A model generated the notes under the pieces. The model did not search any database. It saw only the letters and a list, made by a program, of their open reading frames with translations, and was not told where the DNA came from. Position numbers and translations under genes: made by a program. A DNA stretch of 64,000 nucleotides. Origin: Guadua angustifolia (Eukaryota; Streptophyta; Magnoliopsida; Poales; Poaceae). This document shows positions 12,301 to 22,896 of the stretch, piece after piece; position 1 is the stretch's first letter; each line of letters opens with the position of its first letter. The DNA is taken from positions 10,500,423-10,564,422 of the forward strand of contig CM070515.1 in the NCBI GenBank assembly GCA_036346375.1, read 5' to 3'.

Positions 12301-13371
12301 TTCTTCGAATTCTATCAGTTTTTGCCGATGATTGAAAATAAAAAATTATTCAAAAATTCAATATTGTGAACCTGGGTGCAGCACACCTGACTCTCACACT
12401 TCTAGATTGCTTGAACAGCAGCACTCTTTGGTCTCTCATAGAGAAAGAAGAAGAAAAAAAAGTACTCTTCGAATCCATTCTAGCCCCATGTCCCACTCAT
12501 CAATTCTACGCTTACTATTTCTGACGGCTACGATTCATCTTTCTCTTCTTTCCATGGGCGATTCAAAGGACAAAGGCGGAAACAAACATCAATACGCTTT
12601 GCAAGTAATTCTTGCTTCAGAAAAGCAGAAAAGGTTCCTAGAAGATGAACAGTATCAAGATGATGCCTAAAGAAAAGCCATCGAGCTGATTTGCTACTCC
12701 GAGCCTTTTGGAAACGAGAGCTCCTGCCAAAGTAAAAGTTTGGCAAGAGCTAGTACAAGTGGCCACTTAGCTCAGTACTACTCCTTCATTAACTTCACTA
12801 CACATTTACAGCTCTTACGAAAGATATCTAGTGGCTCACTCAGTCACTGCCTCAGTATCTACATAGCAACCTGTTCTCTGACTTCACCTGGGTTAACGTG
12901 CAACGTATTATTATTAGATCTCAGTTCTCACCCGACGACTCCAACTTTGGTTTTGTTTTTTCTCTCGTGCCCTTCTGGGCGGTAACTCCTGTCAATGTAT
13001 GTTTGATTTGGGAGGCTGGAGACAGACCGGTGAACAATCTTCTTCTTGTTTTCCCCGACCTAGAGCACTTTTTTTTTCTCGTAAGACTGAGGTGTAGGGC
13101 TAAAAACTGGGCGTAAATGACTTTGGAGTTCAAACCTGGCAAAGACCCAGGAACGAAGCTGCTTCTCTAATAGCCCTGTTGAATAGGAGCCGCTGAAGGG
13201 TGAAAACGAAAGGCGTTTTCTGGTCTCCCCTTCAATGCCTTAAGAGGTTGTGTTCGCTGGGCCTCCTACAAGCTGGACCGTAGTGGCCATGCCCCAAGTC
13301 TAGCGCAGCCGAGCTTTATAGCTGGGATGGGCTGTGCTGGGCCGCAAACAAATAGGCAGGCATTGTTTAAT
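12301..13371. other. Unassigned stretch
   Basis: An open frame at 12332-12670 (112 aa) has no recognisable domain and no splice context, so it is not called as a gene. The rest, including the moderately GC-rich 13000-13360, shows no motif that can be identified. Confidence 0.4.
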
Positions 13372-13763
13372 GGCAACATATCCGGTGCAACCCCCTCCTT
13401 CCGTGAAATCACCGTGCAACTGAACTAAAAAAAGTTTTAAAAAATTCTCAAAAAATTACCATATGTAGGGGAGGTGAGCTTCTACAATCGTGCAAAATTT
13501 GAAGACCAAACCCAATCGCATTTGAAAGATATGAAAAAAACAAACAGCAAAAATAGTGATGAACAGTAAAAAATCACTGTTCATGCTGAATTTGTCTTTT
13601 TTGTAACTGCTAGTATAGGATGAATTTGATCATGAAATTTTATATGTAGGTGGGGTAAGTTGAGATGTACATCCATGATTTTTTTGAGAATTTTTTGAAA
13701 CTTTTTTTAGTTCAGTTGCACGATGGTTTCACCGAGAGGAGTGATTGCACAGGATATTTTTCC
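13372..13763. mobile_element. Mutator-like foldback MITE (GGCAACATATCC family), copy 1
   Basis: The termini are long inverted repeats: GGCAACATATCCGGTGCAA at the left, and GGAAAAATATCCTGTGCAAT read from the right. A perfect 9-bp target duplication, TTGTTTAAT, lies at 13363-13371 and 13764-13772. A 9-bp duplication is characteristic of Mutator-like elements. 392 bp, non-coding. The interior contains 'ctgttcat' and 'catgaaattttatatgtag' blocks shared with the other copies. Confidence 0.9.
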
Positions 13764-14079
13764 TTGTTTAATAGCCGAGCTGGACCATAAGCAATGAAAA
13801 ACCAGCAACCTACCCAAGCAAACACCATTTTCTAGCATAATGCAAAAAAAAAAAAAAACCCCAACTATGCACAGATATTTGAAAACATCAAATCTATCGC
13901 ATTAAGGTTTACGTGCAAATCATCATGCATTACCTTAGCATCCAGTTCCAAATAGAGACTCAGTTCGTTTCAGTTTCTGGATTATGGGAGAAGTTGTTTT
14001 TGATTATAGGAGAATTGGGTCAGGCCAACTATGACTTCTAGGTTCTAGATCTCAGGTTTCAGCCGGATTTTGATTCTAT

Positions 14080-14311
14080 GGCCCTGTTTGGGAGAGCTCT
14101 AGATCCCAGCTCCAACTCAGATCTGAAACTTATAGTTTAAAATAAAGTGAATTAATGTTATATTTTTAGTCTAAAATGTAAACAAGATGATCTACCTAAA
14201 CACTCTTAATGTACTCACAGCTCTAGCTCTATAAATTTCTAGAGCTAGATATACCCTGCTCTATCAACTCCAAAGATTTTGGTGGAGCTAGAGTTATCCT
14301 AAACACCCCCT
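14080..14311. mobile_element. Tourist/Harbinger-like MITE (CTGTTTGG family), copy 1
   Basis: Starts GGCCCTGTTTGGGAGAGCTC and ends near CCTAAACACCCCC. The body has the family signature: 'ctgaaacttatag', 'aaataaagtgaatta', 'gtctaaaatgtaaacaagat' and 'cactcttaatgtactcacag'. About 230 bp, no coding content. Related copies are at 15321-16137 (interrupted), 22897-23342 (interrupted) and 23025-23255. Confidence 0.7.
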
Positions 14312-15320
14312 ATATAGAGGGCAGCTTCTGATTATGGGAGACACTGTTCAGAATCCTCCCGTTTGACAGACAATCTGCTTTTTTTTAAGCAGAAGCTGAG
14401 ACGAAGGGGCCAAAGTAACAATTAGCATGGCCACCGGTGTGCTTGTACTAGATGCTCTGCTGATGAGATGCACTCTAGAGCTGATGATCATCCTAATTAC
14501 TGGAACATATAATCCCAATCAAGTCAGGTTCTGAAAATGTTGGATAAAAAGAACAAGTGCACAATACAGATCTGTTATACTGAAAAGTAACACCCGAGAA
14601 CTGTAAATGCAGAATATATTTTACTTACGAAAGTAGCGCGTGGATGAGTTGCCCAAACATTATAAGGCAACTAGCACTTGTGGTGGAGTACGATATGGAC
14701 CTACGAGAAGCCTGTTTCAAAACAAAATGTTGTCATAAAATTGCCAAAGAAAATTGGTCGTAGTACCAATGATTTCTATAAAATTAGTTGCAGTAATAAT
14801 CAGCTTAGTTGCAAGGAACCGAGGAGAGCCCATTGAGAAAACCTATCACATCGACAGAGAGACAGGCAGGGAGAGAACAGGGAAGTCACAACGGCGATCT
14901 CATCGGGCGGCTATATTTCCCAACACCGCTAGATGCCCAAAGGCCTCATGGCCCATTTGGGCTCTGCTGGTGTGGCTTACAGTTATCAATATCCCCCCCT
15001 GCACTGACCGTTCTGGTCTCAACCACCTTAAACCATGACCTTTTCAGATCTGGTTAGACTTTTTGCGTGGGATATATAATGACATATCGATGGATGCAAT
15101 GCTGTTTGCCCATCTTGAATATTCCCACCTGCATCCGGCGACGATACAGAAGAGGTCAGAGATGTTGCCGATAGAGCTTTTAATCGCCGTAGAAACTTCT
15201 CCCTTGCGGAATCAATGTGCGTTGAAACAAGGAGCTTGCTCGCTGCAGGCCGCAGAAACTGACCGGCGATTTTCTGCCACCATTCCAATAGGCTGCACCC
15301 GTGACTCTCGCAGCGAGCGA
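14312..15320. other. Unassigned stretch
   Basis: No gene is recognised. The 14930-15300 segment is more GC-rich, with C-rich 'ccccccctgcactgacc' and a TATA-like 'gatatataatg', and might be a decayed LTR. No TG..CA ends with a 5-bp duplication could be found. Confidence 0.35.
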
Positions 15321-15424
15321 GGGTTTGTTTGGTAGGGATTCAGTTTCACTATATTCGTGAATCTAGTGAAGTTGAAAATTCTAGCTTGACTAGATTCGTG
15401 AAACTGGAGCTGTGAGTACATTAA

Positions 15425-16009
15425 GGCTAAGTTTGTTTAGGCTGGAGCTTGAGCTTATTTGGCTAGAGCTGGAAAAAGCTGTTAGAACTGGAAGAAACTG
15501 CTGGAGCTGGATGAGGATGACAATTTTTCGTAAATACTCCCTCCGTTCCAAAATATAGGGCATATTAGAATTCAGAAAAGTCAAATTACATAAATTTTGA
15601 CTAAGAATTAGTCAAATTATGTGCATGTTTAATTTACAAAAGATGTATCAATTGATTCATATTTCACTTATCTTTCAATTATTGTTGGTTTCATAACAAT
15701 TCATAATATATTATAATAGAAATTAATGGTCAAAGTTTACTTCAAAAGACTTTTTTGAATTCTAATACGCCCTATATTTTGGAACGGAGGGAGTAATAGT
15801 TAAGTTGTAAGGGTACTAAGGAAGTGGGATTTTTAGAAGCTCCAGCCACCCCGAGAAGCATCGTTTTCCTTACTTTTATCGCGTAGTACAAATTGGGCTA
15901 GAAGCTTCTTCTTTCCATCTAGCTGGAAAAATACTGTTTGTTTTGGCTTGTGGCTTATAGAGGTGTAGAAGCCAAATAAGCTCAAGCTTAAGCCTAAACA
16001 AACTGAGCC
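15425..16009. mobile_element. Harbinger/Tourist-like MITE nested in the CTGTTTGG MITE
   Basis: Terminal repeats GGCTAAGTTTGTTTAGGCT and (right end inverted) GGCTCAGTTTGTTTAGGCT continue into a shared GCTTGAGCTTATTTGGC. TAA flanks both sides (15422-15424 and 16010-16012). The element itself carries the Stowaway at 15537-15793. Confidence 0.85.
15537..15793. mobile_element. Stowaway MITE (innermost of three nested elements)
   Basis: A perfect 25-bp inverted terminal repeat begins CTCCCTCCGTTCCAAAATAT. TA flanks both ends (15535-15536, 15794-15795). This is the classic Tc1/mariner-type Stowaway structure. 257 bp with AT-rich non-coding interior. The perfect termini suggest a young insertion. 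Confidence 0.93.
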
Positions 16010-16137
16010 TAAGAGTGTTTAGATGGATCATCATGTATACATTTCAGACTAAAAATCTAACTTAATTCACTTTATTTTAACCTACAAGTTTCAGATTTCA
16101 AGTGAAGTTAGAATTTAGAGCTCTACCAAATAGACCC

Positions 16138-16827
16138 TGAGTAGTTTCGGAATCCGCTTTCAAGCGGCGAACTGCGAGGCACAAGGTGACCAAGGGGAAT
16201 CGCATCCGTTGCTCTGGGCTCCCAGTTTGTTAGGATGTGCGGTACAGTGCAGGAAGAGAGAAGCTTCGCCGTTAAGAGAGCGGGTGAGGCAAGGAACCGG
16301 GACACGGGAACGTCGGGAAGGCACGGCGCGACGCGCGTAGCCCCAACCACCCGCCGTTTCCATCAGCCGCGTGCTGGATGGTTAGCATTTATGCTGCTCA
16401 CAACACAACTACCTTCTGCCTTGCCGGATGGACTCGTTCCGCCAGCTACGCCAAGCTTGCTTGGCTGCCACTTGAGATTTGTAAATGACAATGAGTGGTA
16501 AGCAGCAGATATAGGACTGTATAAAGGCACTGCTTGGGAGCTTTAAAGTCAGCTTCAGCTTTTAAAAAACCAGCAAGTCCTCCAAACAGTTTAGTTTTTA
16601 AGTAGCTTTTGGCATAAGACAAATCTATACATAACTAGCAAAAGTCAAAAACTAAAAGTTAGGCTAGATCTGTTTTTGCAGCTTATTATTGAGGGAAATT
16701 AGATATTTATCAAACGGTCTTTTTATAAAAAAGCTACAACCGCTTTTAAGCCTATAAAAAAAAGGCTTTTCAGAAAAATTATAACTCCCCTAAACAGTCA
16801 CAAAGTCATAGAGTGAGTTGTGAGCTA
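16138..16827. other. Unassigned stretch with MITE-like remnants
   Basis: 16140-16500 is GC-rich without a recognisable exon. 16535-16800 has 'cagcttcagcttttaaaa' and 'cttttaagcctataaaaa' phrases and a 'cctaaacagtc' end that look like a decayed MITE; no duplication was found. Confidence 0.35.
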
Positions 16828-17090
16828 CTCCATCCATTTAAGTTTGAAGGGGTATTTTTTTTTTAGTGGATTTGTCCATAAATATAGGGTGTTTTTATGT
16901 TCCAATGCAAAAATTAGTAGGATGTTCCATTTATATCTCTAATAAATATTAAGATTTACTTGATATACTCTACATTTATAATTAAATATAGAGCTTAGAA
17001 GTAATAATTAGGCGCAGTCTAGCTATTTTTAATATGTTCTTCGTATATGTTCTAAGAGAAAATACGCTACGTAACATTAGACGGATAGAG
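16828..17090. mobile_element. Stowaway-like MITE upstream of the RING gene
   Basis: CTCCATCCATTTAAG at the left and a right end that reads CTCTATCCGTCTAATG on the other strand. TA flanks both ends (16826-16827, 17091-17092). 263 bp, AT-rich. It ends about 240 bp upstream of the RING gene TATA box. Confidence 0.75.
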
Positions 17091-17333
17091 TACTAATTAA
17101 CAATGCCGAAATTAAGGACAGAAAATAGTTTTTTTTTCTCAACATGATTGAGTTAGGTTGTCTAGACTAGAGAGGAAAAAAAAGAAAGAAAGCTTGCGTG
17201 GCATTCTGGCAGCAGACGGTGCATGGCTGACCTGGCAAGCCAAGTGCACTCGACAATTCCTCCAATTAGCTAATCTGCATTTCTGGTTCACTTGGAGTCT
17301 TCAACTAATTAATCAACGCGCTTCATAGCACCC

Positions 17334-17340
17334 TATATAG
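17334..17340 (+). promoter_or_regulatory. Putative TATA box of the RING-H2 gene
   Basis: TATATAG in 'caccctatatagtg' lies 172 bp upstream of the ATG at 17512. This leaves room for a 5' UTR of about 140 bp. Assigned by position and motif only. Confidence 0.5.
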
Positions 17341-17511
17341 TGTATACTCATCTTCAAGCATACATATAAAAAAATTCCAGTCCAGCATAAGCCTTCATCT
17401 CATCTGTTAGAAGTTTACAAATCGATCAGCAATTCCCCTTATCCAATTAATACACAACCATCTCCTGCGCAGAACATCCGATCCGTACCGACAAGCAGTT
17501 CAGCAATATCC

Positions 17512-18760
17512 ATGGAGGCAGCAGCACTTCGCGCCGACTCATCAATACTCCCTCCCGCATTCTCCTCAGGCCAGGACGCGGCCGCGGCAAACGCCGGCGC
17601 CGGAGGCAGGAGCATCTCCCGCCTGCCGGCTCGTGTCGCCGGCGCAGTGGTTCGCGGCCTAATCACCTTCGTCTTCGCCACAGGTCGGTAGCATGCATGC
17701 CCACCCTTTCTTTGGCGCTTGGCTTAGTTTCATTTTCCTCATGTGCATGGTGCAATCGCGGGCAGCTGATGCAGCTGTTTTTCATTCTTGTTGTACATGT
17801 TGCAGTGGGCACGATCCTTGGAGCCATCACGGGCGGGCTGATCGGCCTGGCGACGGAGAGCGGCCTGGTGCGCGGGGCAGGGATCGGGGCGATCTCCGGC
17901 GCGGTGGTGGCGATGGAGGTCGTGGATTCGTCCATGGCCATGTGGCGCTCCGACGAGTCGGGCATCTGGAGCGTTCTATACGTGGTACTTGACCTGTTAG
18001 CTTAGTCGATGCAGATTAATTATTTTGGCAATTAATTTGCATTTTTGCCGTATCCAACTGAGCACAAACATAACAAGTTTGTACTGCAATTCGTTGTTTC
18101 AGCTTGATGTGATCTGGAGCCTCCTGACCGGGCGCCTGGTGCGCGAGAAGGTGGACCCCGCCGTGCAGAACGCCGTGGATAGCCAGGTACATATTAAGCA
18201 GTAATTTGTTCAGTTTATGATCGAGCTGCACTCGTGATGATGATTTAATTAAGAGTCTGTTTGGTTAGAAAGTTTTGAGTTTGTGCATTGGACACATGTT
18301 GCGAGTTGTGACGAAAGCCGCCTTCTTTTTGGTTGGTTGGTCTTACGCTCAGATGAACGCCGTGGACTCGCCGTTCAGAGAGGGGGCGCCGACGTTGTCA
18401 GAGATGTTCGAGGCGGGCGCCGCCGCCAAGGGCATGCCGATGGACGCCATCGACGAGCTCCCCGTGATGCGGTTCACCCAGCACACCGTCGTGGACGGCA
18501 GCGGGGAACGCATCGGCTGCTCCGTGTGCCTTCAGGTATGCACCCTGCACCTGCACGACGCCGCCGCCGCCGTACGCTGCCTCGCGTGCAGCTCTTGCGT
18601 ATCTCTGAGCTAACAGTTGCTGCTGCTGTTCTTGCAGGATTTCGAAGCCGGCGAGACGGCGCGGAGCTTGCCGCAGTGCGGTCACACGTTCCACCTGCCG
18701 TGCATCGACGGCTGGTTGCTCAGGCACGCATCGTGCCCGCTGTGTCGGCGCACGGTCTAG
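17512..18760 (+). CDS. Membrane RING-H2 protein, NEP1-interacting/ATL-like E3 ubiquitin ligase
   Basis: Five exons, 17512-17683, 17806-17984, 18103-18186, 18353-18535 and 18638-18760, with GT-AG introns and consistent phases, give 246 residues. Gly/Ala-rich hydrophobic segments run from about 46 to 95 (VVRGLITFVFATVG, ILGAITGGLIGLATESG, GIGAISGAVVAMEV). A conserved middle follows (LDVIWSLLTGRLVREKV). A C-terminal RING-H2 finger has C201, C204, C220, H222, H225, C228, C239 and C242 (C-x2-C-x15-C-x-H-x2-H-x2-C-x10-C-x2-C), with CSVCLQDFEAGE and FHLPCIDGWL. Order and motifs match the Arabidopsis NEP1-interacting proteins NIP1/NIP2. By family knowledge it would be a membrane-anchored E3 ligase recruiting an E2 through the RING. 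The family NIPs were named for binding the plastid RNA polymerase NEP; that role is not shown here. All eight metal ligands are present, so the gene looks functional. Confidence 0.92.
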
Positions 18761-18879
18761 ACGCGTCCTTTTCGTTAGGTTAGTCACCATATACACGTGT
18801 GTGTAGTTCTAGTTAGCTGGGATCGACTGACATGTATACCTACGTTCTTTCATACCTTGGATTGTTTCCTCATGTCGGA

Positions 18880-18910
18880 TTCAGAGAGAGAGAGAGAGCG
18901 CGCGCGCATG
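18880..18910. repeat. (GA)n/(CG)n microsatellite
   Basis: A run of GA dinucleotides passes directly into CG dinucleotides just after the RING gene, probably within or beyond its 3' UTR. Confidence 0.85.
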
Positions 18911-19550
18911 TATAGCTGGCTGTAAATACGTACGTGCATGTAGCATTGAGATTTTGTCGTTGTACATTACTTCATCAATTCACATATATAGCTTTTCGTG
19001 TACTGAGTAGCTGTGTATATGCTGTGGAGTACTCTGTTTTGTCCCGATTTTCCCCGGTTCAGTTCTTTTCAGTCGATCCAAAGTACGATTTCGGTTTCGG
19101 AAAACGAAAAGGCGTGCAAATCACAGCAGCAGGTCTGACTGAACTCGGGCCGGTCCAGTCCGGTCGGTCGAGGGCCGCCACGGCGCGCGGCACGACTTGC
19201 GCACGGCGGCGCAACGTTCGACACGGCGGCCGCGCGACGCCGCCAGCCGTTCCGGGCGGGCAACACGGACACGAGCACCCCGAAAGTTTTCCGCCGTGCG
19301 AGACGGGCAGATTCATGGCCCGGAAAAGCCCTGCAAAATCTACGGCCCTGTTCTGTTGCCTCAACCGTTGGTTGGATCGACCCATTTGATTTGTGCACGT
19401 CAAGGTCTCACGGCGAAGCAGAGCCTCCCCATCTCCGTGGGCCGTGGCTGGCTACGCCTGTGGACTAGACACAACCTGGGCCTACCTGTCCGAGTACGTA
19501 GTCACGCACGTTGTCGTTGAGCCTAAAGCCCTTAACCAACAAACACCTTT
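18911..19550. other. Intergenic stretch after the RING gene
   Basis: 19130-19500 is GC-rich, with several overlapping open frames but no recognisable domain or splice pattern. No gene is called. Confidence 0.4.
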
Positions 19551-21055
19551 GGGCCTGTTTGGAAGCGTAGTATTTTTATGGTTTCTAGGCAATACTATAG
19601 TATATGAGAATACTATAGTATTTTATACCATGAGGTGTTTGGTTGCCTCTCTAAAAACTCTGTTTTAAAAACCATGGTATTGCTAATACCATAGTATTTT
19701 TGGAGTATTAAAAACTCCAGTCCAGACCAAAGTTTTCTCACCGGCCACAAGCTCAGTCATGAATCTGGCTCATTGCGGCTCCGTCTGCAGCGTTTTTCTT
19801 GTCCCACCGCCAGTGCTGTTTTTCCTGAACCCTATCGCAAGAAGTGGAGCACTCTGTTTCCCCATTCCCCCAATCCATCATAAGAAGTCTTTGTTTCCCC
19901 ATTCCCCAAATCCATCGCAAGAAGTGGAGGACTGGCCTCGTCGCCGCCGATGTCGCCGCCGCCGGCCACCGCCGATTCCATGCCCCGCGAGAAAGGTACG
20001 CCGTTGCCCCTCCCTACGCCGTCGCATTCATCCTCCCCCACCGTCCCGTGCAGCGAGGCGAGCCCATACCGTCGCCGTGGATGCCCTCTTTTCTGGCCGC
20101 GCCTTCCTCATCCTCCTGGAGCAGGCGGCGACGGCGCACCTGGCGGAGGCTGAGTTGTCGAGCAGGTTGTCGAGCGGCTTGAGTTCGTAGACTGGGTGGA
20201 AGTGGTGAAGACGCCGGCGCCCAGGGCGCATGAGAGCGTGGCTTGAGTTCGTATACTGGGTTGAGTTCGTGGCTTGAGTTCGTAGGCTACTGCAAATCTA
20301 AGGCTCACTTTCACTGCCTTTTGTTTCAATTTTTTTGTGCGAGATTTTGTTCAAATGGAAGAGGTGTTCTAGCACCAGCTTAGATTTTGTGCGAGAAAAT
20401 GTATGTATGATCTTGAATTTCAAGGTCCTGTTAAGTTACTTGGTTTCAGGCTTAAAGATGTTGTTCACCATTTCTCTGATAAATCACAAAATAGTAGTTA
20501 GTTATGCCCGTTTGTTAGGAGTTGGGATGAAGCTTGAGTTCGTGTGAAGCAACGGCAATGGTCATCTGAGCTGCTGTGTGGCATTTTTTTTGTTTTCCTC
20601 TGAACTCAGTTTGTTGCCACAACTTGTGAAATGCAACTTGATAACAGTCTTGGGTTTTGCAGGACATTCTTAGCTACTTTCAGTTTCGAGAAGTTTGTAT
20701 TTGTTGGATTTGGTTCATTGATTTTAGCTTGGATGGAAAATATATAAGCGCACATAAGTCTGTATTGTTTTGCCATCTTTTTTTGGCTGTGTCGTGCCAA
20801 AAAATTTCCTGAACGTAGGTTTATTGGTTCTGCGTGACGTAGCTTTGTGAAGGAATAGTATGCCTAACATGTGTGCAATCAATACTTTGAGAAGTATGCC
20901 AGCCAAAAAAACCATGAAACCAAACAGTTGGTAGTTCCAAGAAATACCATGGTTTTTATGGAGTTAGGTAAAACCATGGTATTTATTTCAAAACAATTGC
21001 AGACCATGGTATTTCAAAACCATGGTTTTAGAAAACTTTAGTTCCAAACAGGGTC
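19551..21055. mobile_element. ~1.5-kb non-autonomous DNA element with CTGTTTGGAA ends
   Basis: The left end GGGCCTGTTTGGAAGC and the inverted right end GACCCTGTTTGGAACT are similar. Subterminal zones on both sides are full of 'accatggtatt'/'aataccatag' motifs, a likely transposase-binding repeat. Flanks are TTT and TTA, so only a weak 3-bp duplication. The interior at 19745-20230 is GC-rich and might be captured host sequence; it contains duplicated 'ccccattcccc(c/a)aatccat' phrases. No transposase was seen. Harbinger-like assignment is tentative. Confidence 0.55.
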
Positions 21056-21074
21056 TTAGCGTGAGGTACTCCAC

Positions 21075-21551
21075 TAGGGCTGGATATCGAGTCGACTTTA
21101 CTCGTTAAACTCGTTAAGATAACGAGTCAACTCGACTCGACTCATTTTCTTAACGAGCTGAAAACTCAACTCGGCTCGACTCGTTAAAAACTCGAGTTGG
21201 CTCGAGTTAGCTCGTTATGATGTTTGTCGGTGAAGGAGAGGAGCACAGTGGCGGCGAAGGTGTCGAAAGCAAGGGTGAGGGTGGAGACGTAGCTAAGCTG
21301 GGAATTAGGGAATTGCGGATGTGAAATGAGGAAAAAGAATCGGGTTTGAAGGTTGAAGGAACAGGTTAGGGTTATAGACTTATAGTATTTTTTCTGACTC
21401 GTTAAGCTTGTTAGCTTGCTCGTTAAACTCGTTACCTTAACGAGTTCAAAACCCAACTCGACTCGACTCGTTAAGGAACGAGTTCGAATAAATCGAGTCG
21501 AGTTTCCAAATATTCGTTAAACTCGTGAGTTTCGAGTTTTTTTTCACCCTA
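21075..21551. mobile_element. hAT MITE with perfect 8-bp duplication
   Basis: Begins TAGGGCTGGATATCGAGT and ends with CTCGAAACTC...CACCCTA-type sequence (TAGGGTG when inverted). The 8-mer TACTCCAC flanks both sides (21067-21074 and 21552-21559). The interior has many 'actcgttaa' and 'aacgag' motifs in both orientations. 477 bp, non-coding. Confidence 0.9.
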
Positions 21552-21559
21552 TACTCCAC

Positions 21560-22030
21560 TCAGGTGAGGTACAGTGCAGGAGGGGGCGCTGGGGGCAAAG
21601 CAGCAGCGAGAGGCTGCACGCGGCAGCATTGGCCAGCATTGCATTTATTGGGTTCTCTTCTCTTCCCAAATCATTGAATCACTGAGTAAAAAAATATCAT
21701 TGAGCTTGCTTGCTTGGTCGCGTGTACTCCAGATGAATCGACGCTTCACCAAGCCACCAACCAACCCAAAAAAAAAAAAGTACACACTCCCCGGCCTGTT
21801 ACTGTATTTCTATGGCTACAAGAAAAAAACGACCTGTCGGAGACTCTGGTGCGGAGATGCTACCTACGATGCACGCGATCGGCTGCCCGATACGATCGAC
21901 AGGCACGTGCCGGACGATCAAGGACTAGTCATGACTGATCGGTCTATTCATATTTATGATAGTGATTGATTGCGTTTAAGTCTGTGTGATCAGGTTTGAG
22001 TTTGACAAATTTCCGATAAATTTGAATAGT
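21560..22030. other. Unassigned spacer
   Basis: No gene or bounded element is recognised between the hAT MITE and the next MITE fragment. The open frame at 21574-21969 has no familiar motif. Confidence 0.35.
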
Positions 22031-22034
22031 TCAA

Positions 22035-22895
22035 ATGCACTCTAAATTTATCTTTTTTGTAACTTCTAGTATATGACGAATTTGATCATGAAATTTTATA
22101 TGTAGATGGGGTAAGTTGAGATGTACATCCATGATTTTTTTCAGAATTTTTTGAAACTTGTCGACGATCGGAATCGCCTGACCGCAGAAATGAAAAGGGG
22201 GTTAGTACGTATGAGGGACCCAGAAAGCGCTTCGGTCAACAATGGCGTAGATGAAGGTCGGGCGAGGTGTCAACGAGTAGGAGACAGGGGTTTATACTGA
22301 TTCGAGCCCCCGCGAGGGTAATAGCTCTACGTCCAATCTTCTCTACGGGCAGAGGAATTCACTAACTGTGAGTACAAGGGGTGTTTACAGCTCGGGTTTG
22401 AGCATTGTGTGTGTGTCATGCTATTGCCGGTGAGTTCCTCCTTTTTATATATGCCTTGCGTGGTTTATATACCCCCGAATGGCGCCTGCAACGGCCGGGA
22501 GAGATTCCCGGGGAGGGGGCTTCATGCGCATTAAAGGCGGACTAAAACTGCTCCGAAAATGTCGCCCACTCCTGCCTTGACGCCACCATTTTAGATCTTG
22601 GTAACCACCGGGTCAATGCATCCCTCACGTCCTGAGGCGAAACCGCCCGACCAAGAGCTAACCTCATGACCTCGAGCTTGAGGAGGTGCGGAAACAGACT
22701 CTGGTCGAGGCAGGCCCCAAGTCATGCAAGACCGCGCGGACTAGGTCGTGGCTGAAGACCCTTGCCGGGTTGCCCCGGGCCGGATACCCTGTTGACCGTG
22801 CGTTGACTTGTCAGAAATCTATCAGTCCCCGACAAAACTTTTTTTAGTAGGATTGCACGGTATTTGCACCAAAATCATGATTGCACTACAGTTTA
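22035..22895. mobile_element. Mutator-like MITE fragment (copy 2), split by a solo LTR
   Basis: 22035-22158 carries the family arm 'catgaaattttatatgtag' and 'gagatgtacatccatgattt', nearly identical to 13630-13690. The arm resumes after the LTR at 22835 with 'tttttttagtaggattgcac'. Clean outer ends are not visible, so this is a partial copy. Confidence 0.65.
22159..22834 (+). mobile_element. Solo LTR (TGTCGACGATCGG family)
   Basis: Starts TGTCGACGATCGGAATCGCC and ends TCAGTCCCCGACA, with TG...CA termini. The 5-bp duplication AAACT flanks it at 22154-22158 and 22835-22839. No internal retrotransposon sequence lies next to it, so it is the product of LTR-LTR recombination. The first 20 bases and later phrases ('ggttcgagcccc', 'gagagattcccggg') match the element at 56469. 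676 bp. Confidence 0.92.
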
Positions 22896-22896
22896 T

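Larger units (their letters stand above)
15321..16137. mobile_element. CTGTTTGG-family MITE, copy 2, split by a nested insertion
   Basis: The left part (15321-15424) and right part (16010-16137) together match the 14080 and 23025 copies in reverse orientation. Ends are GGGTTTGTTTGGTAGGGATT and, read inverted, GGGTCTATTTGGTAGAGCTC. The interruption lies exactly in the conserved 'gtacattaagagtg' motif that is intact at 14200-14215. Confidence 0.75.

Noticed and set aside
12332..12670. 112-aa open frame with a hydrophobic stretch
   Set aside because: No recognisable domain, no splice context and no conserved motif; its sequence lies beside AT-rich repeats.
18398..18796. 132-aa open frame on the minus strand
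   Set aside because: It is antisense to RING exons 4-5, whose eight metal ligands and splice phases support the plus strand.
19759..20190. Arg/Pro-rich open frames in the GC-rich core
   Set aside because: Several overlapping frames on both strands with low-complexity composition; likely a consequence of GC-rich DNA inside a transposon.
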